DNA of 64,000 nucleotides from Pseudophaeobacter profundi (GTDB lineage: Bacteria > Pseudomonadota > Alphaproteobacteria > Rhodobacterales > Rhodobacteraceae), in contig NZ_JARJEF010000002.1 in assembly GCF_029697505.1 (NCBI RefSeq), forward strand, positions 62,001 to 126,000, given 5' to 3'. How positions within the stretch are numbered: position 1 is the first letter of the stretch; every line of letters begins with the position of its first letter. Shown here one piece after another: positions 27,146 to 36,084 of the stretch. The notes below the pieces were generated by a model. The model had not been told where the DNA came from, did not search any database, and was given only the letters and a program-made list of their open reading frames with translations. The position numbers and the translations under genes are program-made.

Positions 27146-27607
27146 TCATGGCTCAGGTAGCGTATCACTGCCAAGCTGTGGCTGGGTTTTCCATTCAGCA
27201 AGCTTCTGCCAGGCAAGCGCTAAGCCGCCCAGACTAGGGGGTAAAGAAAATTCCTCGAAGCCGTCTTCGAGATACCGCGCCGAGGTGACATCATGGCGGT
27301 GAAACATAGGCACAACATGGGCATGGGCGGGCGGAACGTGGATGCCGGTGTAGAAGGCCGAGACGCGCTCTGCACCCCATTCACGCTTCATCGCGCGTGC
27401 CAACTGCTGTCCCGTAGACATGATCCGTAATGCGGTGGATTCCGGCAGATCCTCGAACCAGGGATGGTGCTGCTTGGAATTGATCAGAGCGTGGCCTTCG
27501 CGGATCGGGTGAAGATCGAGAAACGCAAGCACGAGATCATCCTCGATGAGCTTGTGTGCGGGCACTGCCGCACGGGCAATCTGGCAAAAGATGCAGGTAT
27601 CGGTCAT
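27146..27607 (-). CDS. HIT family protein
   Basis: A 153-residue histidine-triad superfamily protein, usually a nucleotide hydrolase or transferase. It opens with CIFCQIARAAVPAHKLIEDD, the standard HIT start, followed by AFLDLHPIREGHALINSKQHH. The catalytic motif reads PAHAHVVP, so the first His of H-x-H-x-H is Pro, while the central catalytic His and the last His are kept. The last 45 residues extend past the core fold. It is the first recognisable gene of the minus-strand series in this accessory segment. The substrate is unknown; a dinucleoside polyphosphate or nucleoside phosphoramidate is the family norm. Confidence 0.88.
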   Translation of the reverse strand: MTDTCIFCQIARAAVPAHKLIEDDLVLAFLDLHPIREGHALINSKQHHPWFEDLPESTALRIMSTGQQLARAMKREWGAERVSAFYTGIHVPPAHAHVVPMFHRHDVTSARYLEDGFEEFSLPPSLGGLALAWQKLAEWKTQPQLGSDTLPEP

Positions 27608-28069
27608 TCAAGTCCCTATTCAGAAGCGACATGCCCAGGCCCGCTACAACGTCTGGTGCCTGCCGCAAGACAATGCTGAAACGGCTAGGAAATTGCTGAC
27701 GTTGTACCGTATGTCCGAGGTCTGCCGTGATCCCGCAGCTTCACCCATGCGTGCAGCCGCCTGCGGACCGGCAGCTTTCAAATGGCGACCCAGATGCCTG
27801 CCCACTGAATAGCCCTGCGATCGCTTCTGGTTCAGTCGGTTGCTTCGGGCTGCCTGCAAACTTCACACCAAGCCTAACATCCGTCTGGGTTTCTATAGGG
27901 CGGTGATCCAAGTGCTGCATCTTCGCAAGGCGCCGGCGCAAAGCAGGCCGCCGCGCGCGACTAACAGGGACGGCCGGGCGATGACTGCAGCGGTATCTCA
28001 ATGAGATGACAGGTTGAATCTTTCACAAACTGATGAAATTTTGCGCACAACTCATCTGGAGGCGCGCAT
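27608..28069. other. Divergent intergenic stretch between HIT and HPP genes
   Basis: About 460 bases without a convincing gene on either strand. Both flanking genes are transcribed away from it, so it must contain two promoters. The last 60 bases before 28070 are AT-richer (TTGAATCTTTCACAAACTGATGAAATTTTGCGCA) and are a plausible promoter for the HPP gene. The remainder shows no repeat or RNA structure that stands out. Confidence 0.4.
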
Positions 28070-29218
28070 TTGCTTACTTTAAAATCACTTGGCCCCGCCG
28101 TGGCCCGTGTTTCAGGCGTTGAAGCCATACGTGCCGGGCTTGGTGCCCTCATCGGTTTGGGGTTAACCGGACTTTTTCTTTTGTCTCCTCAGATCGACCC
28201 GGAATTGGGGCTCTATCTCGTCGCTCCATTCGGGGCGTCCTCCGTCCTCCTCTTCGCGCTGCCAAACAGCCCTCTGGCGCAACCTTGGTCGGCGATTGTC
28301 GGCAATACCGTGGCCGCCATCGTAGGCGTGGCCGTGTGCCTCCTGGTGCCGGATCAGACGCTGCGGATCGCCCTTGCAGTGGGTCTTGCGATCACCGCAA
28401 CCATCCTGTGTCGCGCCGTTCATCCTCCTGCAGGTGCGGTCGCTATGACTGCCGCCATGTCCCCGGACGCCATCGCACAACTGGGGTTCTGGTTCGCGCT
28501 TGCCCCCATAGCTATCGGAACGGCGACTCTCGTAATGCTTGCGACCCTCTACGCAAGGCTCACCGGGCGGCACTACCCGTTCCGGCAATTCGACGATCCT
28601 AGCAAGCATGCAACAGAAGACCGCAACCCGACAGAACGGCTGGGTTTATCCGAGCAAGAGCTGACTGGTATCCTCGAACGGTACAGCCAATCCTTCAATC
28701 TCGGCGTCGAGGATCTCGCGCGGCTGATCGGCGCGGCAGAACTCCTGGCCGCAGCGCAATCGTCTGGCCCCGTGACCGCACAGGATATCATGTCCCGCAA
28801 CCTCATCACCGTCAGCTTGGAGACCTCCCTCGGCGAGATCGCGGACTTGTTTCGACAGCATCGGTTCACATCACTACCCGTCGTGGGGGCCGACAAGGCG
28901 TTCAAGGGGGTCATATTCCAAATGCATCTCATCAACCAGGCCCGGGCCGACGCGCTGCGCCTGGAGCGAGGCTACTGGGCCGCGCTACGGCGTCTTCTGG
29001 ACCGTGAATGGCAAAAGCCGATGACTGCAGGGGACATCATGAGCGTAGCTGTACCCCGCGCGACCGCCGACACTCCGATCGCGGCGTTGCTCCCAATGAT
29101 GGCGGACGGGGATACTGATGCCGTCCCCGTGCTCGAATATGGAAAAGTTGTCGGCATTGTCACTCGGACGGACCTGATTGCCGCAATCGCCAGAAATGCG
29201 GCCCGCGGTCGAGGATGA
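28070..29218 (+). CDS. HPP family membrane protein with two CBS domains
   Basis: A 382-residue protein. Residues about 18-165 are the HPP membrane domain, with the defining HPP segment in CRAVHPPAGAVAMTA and the earlier LVAPFGASSVLLFALPNSPLAQP. Two CBS domains follow (about 242-300, DIMSRNLITVSLETSLGEIADLF; and about 320-375, DIMSVAVPRATADTP, VVGIVTRTDLIAAI). The start is TTG, supported by GGAGG eight bases upstream. Some HPP proteins take part in nitrite transport in plastids and cyanobacteria; the CBS pair suggests gating by adenine nucleotides. The substrate is unknown. It ends the accessory segment, next to tkt. Confidence 0.9.
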   Translation: MLTLKSLGPAVARVSGVEAIRAGLGALIGLGLTGLFLLSPQIDPELGLYLVAPFGASSVLLFALPNSPLAQPWSAIVGNTVAAIVGVAVCLLVPDQTLRIALAVGLAITATILCRAVHPPAGAVAMTAAMSPDAIAQLGFWFALAPIAIGTATLVMLATLYARLTGRHYPFRQFDDPSKHATEDRNPTERLGLSEQELTGILERYSQSFNLGVEDLARLIGAAELLAAAQSSGPVTAQDIMSRNLITVSLETSLGEIADLFRQHRFTSLPVVGADKAFKGVIFQMHLINQARADALRLERGYWAALRRLLDREWQKPMTAGDIMSVAVPRATADTPIAALLPMMADGDTDAVPVLEYGKVVGIVTRTDLIAAIARNAARGRG

Positions 29219-29304
29219 TCTTCACCCCTCCGGCAGGCAGCTATGAACCTGAATGGCCTAGGTGAATGTCGGGTTGGTCCGCTTAGCTGACATTACATGA
29301 CAAA

Positions 29305-29330
29305 AAAGGGCACCCAATTGGGTGCCCTTT
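29305..29330 (-). terminator. Perfect palindromic terminator after tkt
   Basis: Two exact 13-base arms centred at 29317/29318 (AAAGGGCACCCAA and its complement), with A and T runs outside. It ends tkt on the minus strand and can also stop read-through from the HPP gene. Confidence 0.85.
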
Positions 29331-29362
29331 GTGTTCTTATGTGTTCTTACTGAACTGTGGTT

Positions 29363-31384
29363 TTACCCTAGCAGCTCTTTTACCTTGGCGACGGTGGCCT
29401 CGGCGGTGATGCCGAATTTTTCGAACAATTCACCTGCGGGCGCCGAAGCACCAAAGCGGTCCATGCCGATAAATCCGGCCTTTTTCTCCTGACCACGTTC
29501 GCCCATCAACCAGCGATCCCAGCCGCCGGCGCGCATTGCGGCCTCGATGCCGACGCGGACGGGGCCTGCGGGCAGCACCTTGCGGCGGTAGGCTTCGTCC
29601 TGCTGCGCAAACAGCTCCATGCAGGGCATGGAAACCACGCGGGTGCCGATGCCTTCGGCTTCCAGCTTGGCCTTGGCCTCCATCGCCAATGACACCTCGG
29701 ACCCGGTGGCGATCAGGATGGCCTGACGCTTGCCGGTCGCCTCGGCCAGCACATAGGCGCCCTTGGCAGTGAGGTTGTTCAGCTTGTGCTCGGTGCGCAG
29801 GGTGGGCAGGTTCTGACGGGTCAGGGTCATCACCGAAGGGGTTTCCTTCTCGGTGAGGGCCACTTCCCAGGCTTCAGCCGCTTCAACCGCATCCGCGGGG
29901 CGGAACACATAGGTGTTGGGCGTGGCGCGGCAGATTGCCAGATGCTCCACCGGCTGGTGGGTCGGACCGTCTTCGCCAACGCCGATGCTGTCGTGGGTCA
30001 TCACGAACACTGTCGGGATCTTCATCAGCGCGGCCAGACGCATGGCAGGGCGGGCATAGTCGGTGAAGCAGAAGAAGGTGCCGCCATAGGCGCGGATACC
30101 GCCGTGCAGCACCATGCCGTTCATCGCCGAGGCCATGCCGTGTTCACGAATGCCCCAGTACACATAACGCCCCTTGCGATTGTCGGTGTCGAACATCCCG
30201 AGATCGCCGGTCTTGGTGTTGTTGGAACCGGTCAGATCAGCCGAGCCACCAACGGTTTCGTGCATGATCGGGTTGATCACCTCCAGCGCCATTTCCGATG
30301 CCTTGCGGGTGGCGACCTTTGGCTGCTGCTCAGAGACCTGTTTTTTCAGCGCCTTGATGGTGGCTGACAGCTTCTTGGGGGCTTCCAGCGCATAGGCGCG
30401 GTTAAAGCGATCCTGCTTTTGCTGCGAGACCTCGGCAAAGCGGGCCTCCCATGCGGCGCGATCTGTCGCACCACGGCTGCCGATCGCTTCCCACTGCGCC
30501 TTGAGATCTGTCGGCACTTCAAACGGTCCGGCTGTCCAACCATAGGCGGCCTTGGCAGCGGCCATCTGGTCGGCATCGGTCAGCGCGCCATGCCCCTTGG
30601 AGGTATCCTGCGCGGCATGGCCCAGGGCGATATGGGTCTTGCAGGCGATCATCGAAGGTTTCTTCGATTTCTTGGCTGCGGTCAGGGCCTCATCAATCGC
30701 GAGCGGATCGTGGCCATCGATTTCAATCACCTGCCAGCCAGAGGCACGGAAGCGCTGAACCTGGTTGGTGCGGTCGGACAATTCAACCGTGCCATCGATG
30801 GTGATATTGTTGTTGTCCCACAGCACAATCAGCTTGCCCAGTGAATGGCGTCCGGCCAGGCCGATGGCCTCTTGGCTGATGCCTTCCATCAGGCAGCCGT
30901 CGCCTGCGATGACATAGGTGTGGTGATCGACAATCTTGCGGCCATACTGGGCGCGCTGCATTTCTTCGGCCATGGCAAAACCAACGGCGTTTGCAATGCC
31001 CTGACCCAGCGGGCCGGTGGTGGTTTCAACCGCATCCAGCAGGAAATTTTCAGGATGGCCCGCAGTCAGCGCGCCCAACTGGCGGAAATTCTTGATCTGA
31101 TCCAGGGTGACCTGCTTGTCACCACACAGATAAAGCAGAGAATAGATCAGCATAGAACCGTGGCCGGCCGACAGGATAAAACGGTCGCGGTCTGGCCACT
31201 GTGGTGCGGCGACATCAAACTTCAGATGCTTTTCAAACAGAACGGTGGCAACATCGGCCATACCGATGGGCATGCCTGTGTGGCCGGAATTGGCGGCGGC
31301 TACGGCGTCAAGTGCAAGGGCACGGATGGCCGCAGCCTTGTTCCAATGATCGGGGTTGGCGGTGCGCAGGGCTGTCAGATCCAC
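29363..31384 (-). CDS. tkt: Transketolase
   Basis: Thiamine diphosphate enzyme of the pentose phosphate pathway that moves two-carbon units between sugar phosphates. The 673-residue length is standard. Features are [15 protein letters not shown], the cofactor motif [18 protein letters not shown] with the Mg-binding [10 protein letters not shown], the transketolase motif [20 protein letters not shown], and the C-terminal [15 protein letters not shown]. The start is GTG with AAGGAAG six bases before. In related genomes tkt is often next to gap; here about 7.5 kb separate them. It is divergent from the coiled-coil/zapA operon. Confidence 0.97.
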   Translation of the reverse strand: MDLTALRTANPDHWNKAAAIRALALDAVAAANSGHTGMPIGMADVATVLFEKHLKFDVAAPQWPDRDRFILSAGHGSMLIYSLLYLCGDKQVTLDQIKNFRQLGALTAGHPENFLLDAVETTTGPLGQGIANAVGFAMAEEMQRAQYGRKIVDHHTYVIAGDGCLMEGISQEAIGLAGRHSLGKLIVLWDNNNITIDGTVELSDRTNQVQRFRASGWQVIEIDGHDPLAIDEALTAAKKSKKPSMIACKTHIALGHAAQDTSKGHGALTDADQMAAAKAAYGWTAGPFEVPTDLKAQWEAIGSRGATDRAAWEARFAEVSQQKQDRFNRAYALEAPKKLSATIKALKKQVSEQQPKVATRKASEMALEVINPIMHETVGGSADLTGSNNTKTGDLGMFDTDNRKGRYVYWGIREHGMASAMNGMVLHGGIRAYGGTFFCFTDYARPAMRLAALMKIPTVFVMTHDSIGVGEDGPTHQPVEHLAICRATPNTYVFRPADAVEAAEAWEVALTEKETPSVMTLTRQNLPTLRTEHKLNNLTAKGAYVLAEATGKRQAILIATGSEVSLAMEAKAKLEAEGIGTRVVSMPCMELFAQQDEAYRRKVLPAGPVRVGIEAAMRAGGWDRWLMGERGQEKKAGFIGMDRFGASAPAGELFEKFGITAEATVAKVKELLG

Positions 31385-31690
31385 TGAAGTCTTCCTTTGG
31401 GTTACCAGGCTGGTCTGCCGCTCAATAACAGTGACAGCCCAAAGATCAAGCTTTCTGCGCCATTCCCTGCCTGTAGCGCGAAGTCAGCGCCGCAAGTGCT
31501 TGAAAGCAATGGGGGGGTGTTTTACTTCTGCTTCCGTTAAGCTGCTGCCGATCTGGACAGCGCAAAGCGATTCGCTATGGTCTGGCACTGAACGGTTCGG
31601 ATCTGCGGGGCCAAAGCTGGAAGAATGCGGCTGGTAAGCGGCGCCGGCAATAGAGATAAGGGCAGTACGGATGAGGGGTGAGGGACAGGT
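31385..31690. other. Divergent promoter region between tkt and the zapA operon
   Basis: About 305 bases between two genes transcribed outward. It holds the ribosome sites of both (AAGGAAG for tkt, GAGGGACAGG for the coiled-coil gene). No additional reading frame or repeat was recognised. A run of seven G occurs near 31510. Confidence 0.5.
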
Positions 31691-32449
31691 ATGACGCAGA
31701 TCGAAGAGTTGCAGGGGCGTATTCTGGCCGCGATGGAGCGGATCGGCTCTGGTGTTGGCAGGCTGGAACAGGCGCATGCCGCAGCCAAGGAAGAGGCCAA
31801 GCTTGCAGCGGATACCTCTGTTCTGGAACAGGCGCTGGATGAAGAAAAGACCGTAAATGCCCAGCTGGAAGAGCGGGTCAAGGTCCTGCATACCCGGCTG
31901 CAAGAGCTGGAGCAGGCCGCATCCGCTGCGGCCGCTGCACCCGATATCGGCGATATGGAAGCACTGCAGGCAGAGCTGGAGTTGTTACGCAACGAAGTCG
32001 GCAATACCGATGAAAAGGATGCGCTGAAGCAGGAAGTTCTGCGGTTGCGGGCCGCGCTGGAAAGTGCGGGCAATGGGCTGGCTGCCGAGAAAGAGGCGCT
32101 GGAGGTCCAGCTTGCTGAGCTTGCCGAGCAAAATCAAGACCTTAAGGTGCAAATTTCAGAGCTTTCCAATGTAGGTGAGGGCGATCTTGGTACGGCGGTG
32201 GATCAGGCCGCGCTTGAGGCGGAGATCAGCGCCTTGAAAGATCAGCTGGCGCAGAAAGCTGCCGCAGCGCCCGCGCCGGACAGCGATGAGCTGCAAGAAT
32301 TGCGCAGCGCCAACGCGGTGTTGAACGCAGAAAACGAAAGCCTGCGCGTCGCCCAGGCGAGAGATCAGGCCCAGGTCAATGCAGTCCTGGCCAAGCTGGA
32401 GCCGCTTTTGGCTTCGGCGCAACATCTGCCGGAAGGAGAGGAAGTCTGA
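31691..32449 (+). CDS. ZauP-like coiled-coil protein encoded directly before zapA
   Basis: A 252-residue acidic, Ala/Glu/Leu-rich protein predicted to be almost wholly coiled coil, without membrane segments. Repeated heptads run through residues about 1-75, 80-155 and 170-245, broken by short Ala-Pro patches (AAAAPDIGDM, AAAPAPDSDE). Its TGA overlaps the zapA ATG by one base (TGATG), so the two products are made together. In Caulobacter the gene just upstream of zapA encodes ZauP, a coiled-coil partner that helps ZapA focus the Z-ring. Position and build match, but coiled coils diverge fast and sequence homology was not tested. Confidence 0.72.
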   Translation: MTQIEELQGRILAAMERIGSGVGRLEQAHAAAKEEAKLAADTSVLEQALDEEKTVNAQLEERVKVLHTRLQELEQAASAAAAAPDIGDMEALQAELELLRNEVGNTDEKDALKQEVLRLRAALESAGNGLAAEKEALEVQLAELAEQNQDLKVQISELSNVGEGDLGTAVDQAALEAEISALKDQLAQKAAAAPAPDSDELQELRSANAVLNAENESLRVAQARDQAQVNAVLAKLEPLLASAQHLPEGEEV

Positions 32450-32847
32450 TGCCGGAAATCACCATTCATATCGGCGGACGTGGCTTTGAAGTCTCTTGCC
32501 AGGTGGGCGAGGAAAGCTATCTGCAATCTGCCGCCAAGATGCTTGATGACGAGGCTCAGGTTTTGTCGGATCAGATTGGCCGGATGCCGGAGGCACGTAT
32601 GCTGCTGATGGCGGGACTGATGCTGGCCGATAAGACGGCCTCTGTCGAGGACCGGATCAAAGAGGTCGAGGCAGAACTGGCTGAACGCGTCGCAGAGCTG
32701 GAAGCCCTGCGAAACGCCCCCGCCCCAGAGCCAGAGCGCATCGAGGTGCCCGTGGTGCCGCCGCAGGTGCCGGAAACCCTGGCAGAACTGGCCGCTCGGG
32801 CAGAGGCGCTGGCGCAGCATCTGGACGAAAAAACCGCAGCGACATAG
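32449..32847 (+). CDS. zapA: Cell division protein ZapA
   Basis: Binds FtsZ and promotes Z-ring bundling. The 132-residue protein has the ZapA pattern: an N-terminal globular part (ITIHIGGRGFEVSCQVGEES, LQSAAKMLDDEAQVL, ARMLLMAGLMLAD) and a C-terminal coiled coil rich in Glu and Ala. The last 40 residues contain a proline-rich link (NAPAPEPERIEVPVVPPQVP). Translation is coupled to the upstream coiled-coil gene by a one-base overlap. Directly downstream is a structured RNA that fits 6S RNA, a gene order known from other proteobacteria. Identification is good. Confidence 0.9.
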   Translation: MPEITIHIGGRGFEVSCQVGEESYLQSAAKMLDDEAQVLSDQIGRMPEARMLLMAGLMLADKTASVEDRIKEVEAELAERVAELEALRNAPAPEPERIEVPVVPPQVPETLAELAARAEALAQHLDEKTAAT

Positions 32848-33006
32848 GCGTGGGTGTTTGGGGCCTGTGCACCTGGTAAGGCGTGACAGGTCATTGACCA
32901 AGCATCTTGATCGCACCGCGACAAAGCAAAAGACCCTTCCGGTGAAAACCGGAAGGGTCTTTTGCTTTGTAGCCGAGCGGGGCGCACAGGCCTACGGTGA
33001 TACGCG
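32848..33006 (+). ncRNA. ssrS: 6S RNA (SsrS) candidate downstream of zapA
   Basis: The 160 bases after zapA fold on themselves. GGCCTGTGC (32862-32870) pairs exactly with GCACAGGCC (32984-32992), and GCGT/ACGC may extend this outward. The apex is a 21-base perfect hairpin (32922-32942 with 32949-32969, loop TGAAAA). Between them is a long bubble containing GGCGTGACAGGTCATTGACC and AGCATCTTGATCGCACC, recalled as typical of alphaproteobacterial 6S RNA. 6S RNA mimics an open promoter and sequesters sigma-70 RNA polymerase. Location directly after zapA is the classic site. The ends are approximate. The alternative is a bidirectional terminator between zapA and grxD. Confidence 0.8.
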
Positions 33007-33013
33007 CGATGGC

Positions 33014-33376
33014 TTAGCCGTTGGCTTCGCGGATCTTATCTGCGGCGTCCTTGTCAAAGGCGATATCATTGTCGGCAAACATGCCGTCCAATTCGCCAGA
33101 CAGGGTCATTTCGGTAATGATGTCGCAGCCGCCAACAAATTCGCCTTTGATGTATAGCTGTGGAATGGTCGGCCAGTCCGAATATTCCTTGATACCGGCG
33201 CGAATGTCTTCGTCGGCCAGCACATTCACATCGGTGTAGTCCACACCGATATAGTTCAACACGCCGGCCACGCGGGAGGAAAACCCACATTGTGGCATGT
33301 CTTTGGTACCCTTCATAAAGAGCACCACGTCACTGGCTTTTACGGTTTCGTCGATGCGGGTCTGTGCGTCGCTCAT
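33014..33376 (-). CDS. grxD: Monothiol glutaredoxin (Grx4 type)
   Basis: A 120-residue CGFS-type glutaredoxin that binds and hands over [2Fe-2S] clusters with glutathione and often pairs with BolA proteins. The active site is C30 in [10 protein letters not shown], preceded by [29 protein letters not shown] is the glutathione-binding region. The ATG at 33376 has AAAGGA upstream. The bolA-family gene lies just upstream on the same strand, a very common pairing that supports joint iron-sulfur trafficking. The stop is a few bases from the 3' end of the convergent 6S RNA candidate. Confidence 0.96.
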   Translation of the reverse strand: MSDAQTRIDETVKASDVVLFMKGTKDMPQCGFSSRVAGVLNYIGVDYTDVNVLADEDIRAGIKEYSDWPTIPQLYIKGEFVGGCDIITEMTLSGELDGMFADNDIAFDKDAADKIREANG

Positions 33377-33464
33377 ATCTATAGGTGTCCTTTTGGCGAT
33401 GCCGCCTTTGGCGGTTTTGTTCGATATATGGTAACAGCTCTAGAAAAGTCCAGATCGCCAGCAT
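33333..33464 (-). CDS. Possible 43-residue membrane peptide between bolA and grxD
   Basis: A short frame starting [20 protein letters not shown]. It has a hydrophobic beginning followed by a strongly basic tail, and overlaps the first 44 bases of grxD in another frame. Upstream codons in frame (NSLIAAAALA) would extend the hydrophobic helix if a non-ATG start were used. No strong ribosome site is seen. It could be a real small protein of the bolA-grxD operon or chance coding; confidence is low. Confidence 0.3.
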
Positions 33465-33498
33465 CGCCAAGGCAGCGGCGGCAATCAGGCTGTTACTC

Positions 33499-33735
33499 TC
33501 AATCTGGCGCTTTGGTCGTCAGGGCCAGGGCGTGCAGCTCTCCGTTGGAGCCGTCCATCTTGCCTTTTAGTGCGGCATAAACTGCGCGTTGCTGCTGCAC
33601 GCGGTTCTTGCCGCGAAAGCTCTCGTCCACCACCATGGCAGACATATGGACGCCGTCCTGGCCTGCGACCTGAATCTCTGCGTCCGGGAAGGTCTGGCGC
33701 AGGAGGTCTTCGATTTCTTGAGCTTGCATTGGCAT
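33499..33735 (-). CDS. BolA family protein
   Basis: A 78-residue BolA/IbaG-like protein that would act with the monothiol glutaredoxin downstream in sensing or carrying [2Fe-2S] clusters. It starts MPMQAQEIEDLLRQTFPDAE; the frame extends six codons further, but AAGGA lies seven bases before this ATG. The fold signature is VDESFRGKNRVQQQRAVYAAL and the C-terminal GELHALALTTKAP. The motif SFRGKNRVQQQR sits where BolA proteins have the His/Arg-rich loop. Family assignment is firm. The exact subgroup (BolA or IbaG) is not fixed here. Confidence 0.9.
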   Translation of the reverse strand: MPMQAQEIEDLLRQTFPDAEIQVAGQDGVHMSAMVVDESFRGKNRVQQQRAVYAALKGKMDGSNGELHALALTTKAPD

Positions 33736-33866
33736 TGGATCTGTCCTTGGCATTTGGTCTTGTTGTGAAACTTAGGGTGGCCTTGGGGTCAGTGCAAGCA
33801 CTCAAGCCACAAGAGCCGCACGCAGATAGCCCGCAAGGCGGGGGCGCGGGCACAAAGGCGGACATG

Positions 33867-33897
33867 AAAAAGGCGCGCAAACCTCGCGCGCCTTTTT
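33867..33897 (-). terminator. Terminator after purL
   Basis: Arms 33867-33877 and 33887-33897 (AAAAAGGCGCG / CGCGCCTTTTT) with a 9-base loop. A-runs and T-runs on both sides let it work in either direction. It ends purL before bolA. Confidence 0.82.
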
Positions 33898-33918
33898 CAA
33901 TGATGTGAAATCCGGGCC

Positions 33919-36084
33919 TTAAGCCACTGAGGCGGCAAAACTGCTGCGGAAGATCTCTTTCAGCTCTGCCAGTGGGGCCTCGGAGCCGCCGATTTTAACG
34001 CTGTCGCCGGTGAATCTGCCTACGGTCGTCAGGGTGACACCCGCCTGGCCCGCCGCGAGCATCAGCCCCTCGGCCTGGTCAAAGTTGCAGGCCACCAGAT
34101 AGCGCGCCTGATCCTCGCCAAACAGCGTCGGGGTATCGCTTGCGTCGATCTGGACGCCAACGCCAGCCTCTTCGGCCAGTTCAAACGCCGCAAGGGCCAG
34201 GCCGCCATCGCTCAAATCGGTACAGGCCTTGATCAGGTCGCGGTTGGCGCGGATGAATTCACCGTTGCGCTTTTCCGCTTCCAGATCAACGGTAGGGGCA
34301 TCGCCATCTTCGCGGTTGAAGACCTCAGCCAGAAGCGCCGACTGGCCCAGATGGCCAAGGGTTTCACCAATCAGCAACGCGATATGGCCGTCGCGGGCTT
34401 CGCCGGTGATCGGGGTTTCGCCCGCAGCAATAAGCCCAACCGCGCCAATCGTTGGCGTGGGCAGGATGCCCTGACCGTCGGTTTCATTATACAGCGACAC
34501 ATTGCCCGACACGATGGGCATATCCAGCGCGGCCACCGCTTCGCCTATGCCCTGCAACGCGCCGACGAACTGGCCCATGATTTCGGGCTTTTCGGGATTG
34601 CCGAAGTTCAGGTTGTCGGTTGTTGCCAGAGGTTTGGCGCCTACAGCTGTCAGGTTTCGATAGGCTTCGGCCACCGCCTGTTTGCCGCCTTCAACCGGGT
34701 TGGCCTTGACGTAGCGCGGCGTCACATCCGAAGTGAAAGCGAGGCTTTTTTCGGTGCCATGCACCCGGACGATGCCTGACCCTGTGCCGGGGCGGCGGGA
34801 TGTGTCGCCCATGACGGTGGTGTCATATTGTTCATAAACCCACTGTTTGCCGCCATAGTTGGGCGAGGCAATCAAGGCCTTCAGCCCATCAATGGGATCA
34901 ATGGTGGGGACATCGGCGTCGGTCAGCGGCTCGGCCGGCGGGGTGGCCACCCAGGGGCGGTCATATTCGGGCGCAGTCGAGGCCAGTTTCGACAGCACCA
35001 GATCGGCCTTGGTCTCGCCGTTGTGCAAGATCAGGAAACGGTCTTCGGCGATGGTTTCACCGACAATGGCAAAATCCAGATCCCATTTTTCAAACACTGC
35101 ACGGGCGTCTGCTTCGAGTTCTGGCTTCAGCACCATCAACATGCGTTCCTGGCTTTCCGAGAGCATCATCTCATAAGCCGTCATGTTCTCTTCGCGCTGG
35201 GGGACATCTTCGAGGTTCAGTTTGATGCCCAGCTTGCCCTTGTCGCCCATTTCCACCGCCGAGCAGGTCAGACCCGCCGCGCCCATGTCCTGGATCGAAA
35301 TCACGGCGCCGGTTTGCATCAGCTCCAGCGTGGCCTCCATCAGGCGTTTTTCGGTGAAGGGGTCGCCGACCTGTACGGTGGGGCGTTTTTCTTCAATGGT
35401 GTCGTCAAATTCAGCCGATGCCATGGTGGCACCGCCAACACCGTCGCGGCCGGTTTTCGCACCAAGGTAGACCACCGGCATGCCAACGCCCGAGGCGGCA
35501 GAGTAGAAAATGCTGTCGGTCTTGGCCAGGCCTGCCGCGAAGGCATTGACCAGGCAGTTGCCGTTATAGGCAGGGTGAAAGCGGACTTCACCGCCGACGC
35601 AGGGTACGCCAAAGCAGTTGCCATAGCCGCCGATGCCTTCGACCACACCGTTGACCAGCTGCCGGGTCTTGGGGTGAGAGGGCTCCCCAAAGGAGAGCGA
35701 GTTCATCGAGGCGATAGGGCGCGCGCCCATGGTAAAGACGTCGCGCAGAATGCCACCAACACCAGTGGCCGCGCCTTGGTAGGGTTCGATGTAAGAGGGG
35801 TGGTTGTGGCTTTCCATCTTGAAGACCACCGCATCGCCATCACCGATATCGACGATGCCCGCGTTTTCGCCGGGGCCGCAGATCACCTGTGGGCCAGTCG
35901 TGGGCAGGGTCCGCAGCCACTTCTTGGAGGACTTGTAAGAGCAGTGCTCATTCCACATGGCCGAGAAGATGCCGAGCTCGGTGAAGCTGGGTTCACGACC
36001 GATGATCTCTAGAATCATGTCGTATTCTTCAGAGTTCAAACCGTGGCTTGCGATCAGTTCGGGTGTGATGGCTGGTTCTTGCAT
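33919..36084 (-). CDS. purL: Phosphoribosylformylglycinamidine synthase subunit II
   Basis: ATP-dependent amidotransferase subunit of the fourth step of purine synthesis; it works with PurQ and PurS, which are not in this window. The 721-residue size is typical of the small-PurL type. Motifs are [18 protein letters not shown] near the N-terminus, [37 protein letters not shown] and [17 protein letters not shown], with the second half repeating the AIRS-like fold. The frame is open to 36105, but [11 protein letters not shown] at 36084 is the family start. Terminated by a hairpin. Identification is firm. Confidence 0.97.
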   Translation of the reverse strand: MQEPAITPELIASHGLNSEEYDMILEIIGREPSFTELGIFSAMWNEHCSYKSSKKWLRTLPTTGPQVICGPGENAGIVDIGDGDAVVFKMESHNHPSYIEPYQGAATGVGGILRDVFTMGARPIASMNSLSFGEPSHPKTRQLVNGVVEGIGGYGNCFGVPCVGGEVRFHPAYNGNCLVNAFAAGLAKTDSIFYSAASGVGMPVVYLGAKTGRDGVGGATMASAEFDDTIEEKRPTVQVGDPFTEKRLMEATLELMQTGAVISIQDMGAAGLTCSAVEMGDKGKLGIKLNLEDVPQREENMTAYEMMLSESQERMLMVLKPELEADARAVFEKWDLDFAIVGETIAEDRFLILHNGETKADLVLSKLASTAPEYDRPWVATPPAEPLTDADVPTIDPIDGLKALIASPNYGGKQWVYEQYDTTVMGDTSRRPGTGSGIVRVHGTEKSLAFTSDVTPRYVKANPVEGGKQAVAEAYRNLTAVGAKPLATTDNLNFGNPEKPEIMGQFVGALQGIGEAVAALDMPIVSGNVSLYNETDGQGILPTPTIGAVGLIAAGETPITGEARDGHIALLIGETLGHLGQSALLAEVFNREDGDAPTVDLEAEKRNGEFIRANRDLIKACTDLSDGGLALAAFELAEEAGVGVQIDASDTPTLFGEDQARYLVACNFDQAEGLMLAAGQAGVTLTTVGRFTGDSVKIGGSEAPLAELKEIFRSSFAASVA

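Noticed and set aside
32922-32969. 21-base hairpin read as an ordinary terminator of zapA
   Set aside because: It has longer stems outside it and no free T-run directly after it on either strand, and it fits the apex of a 6S-like RNA better.
34828-36012. 394-codon open frame antisense to purL
   Set aside because: Shadow of a GC-rich gene; no motif, no plausible start signal.
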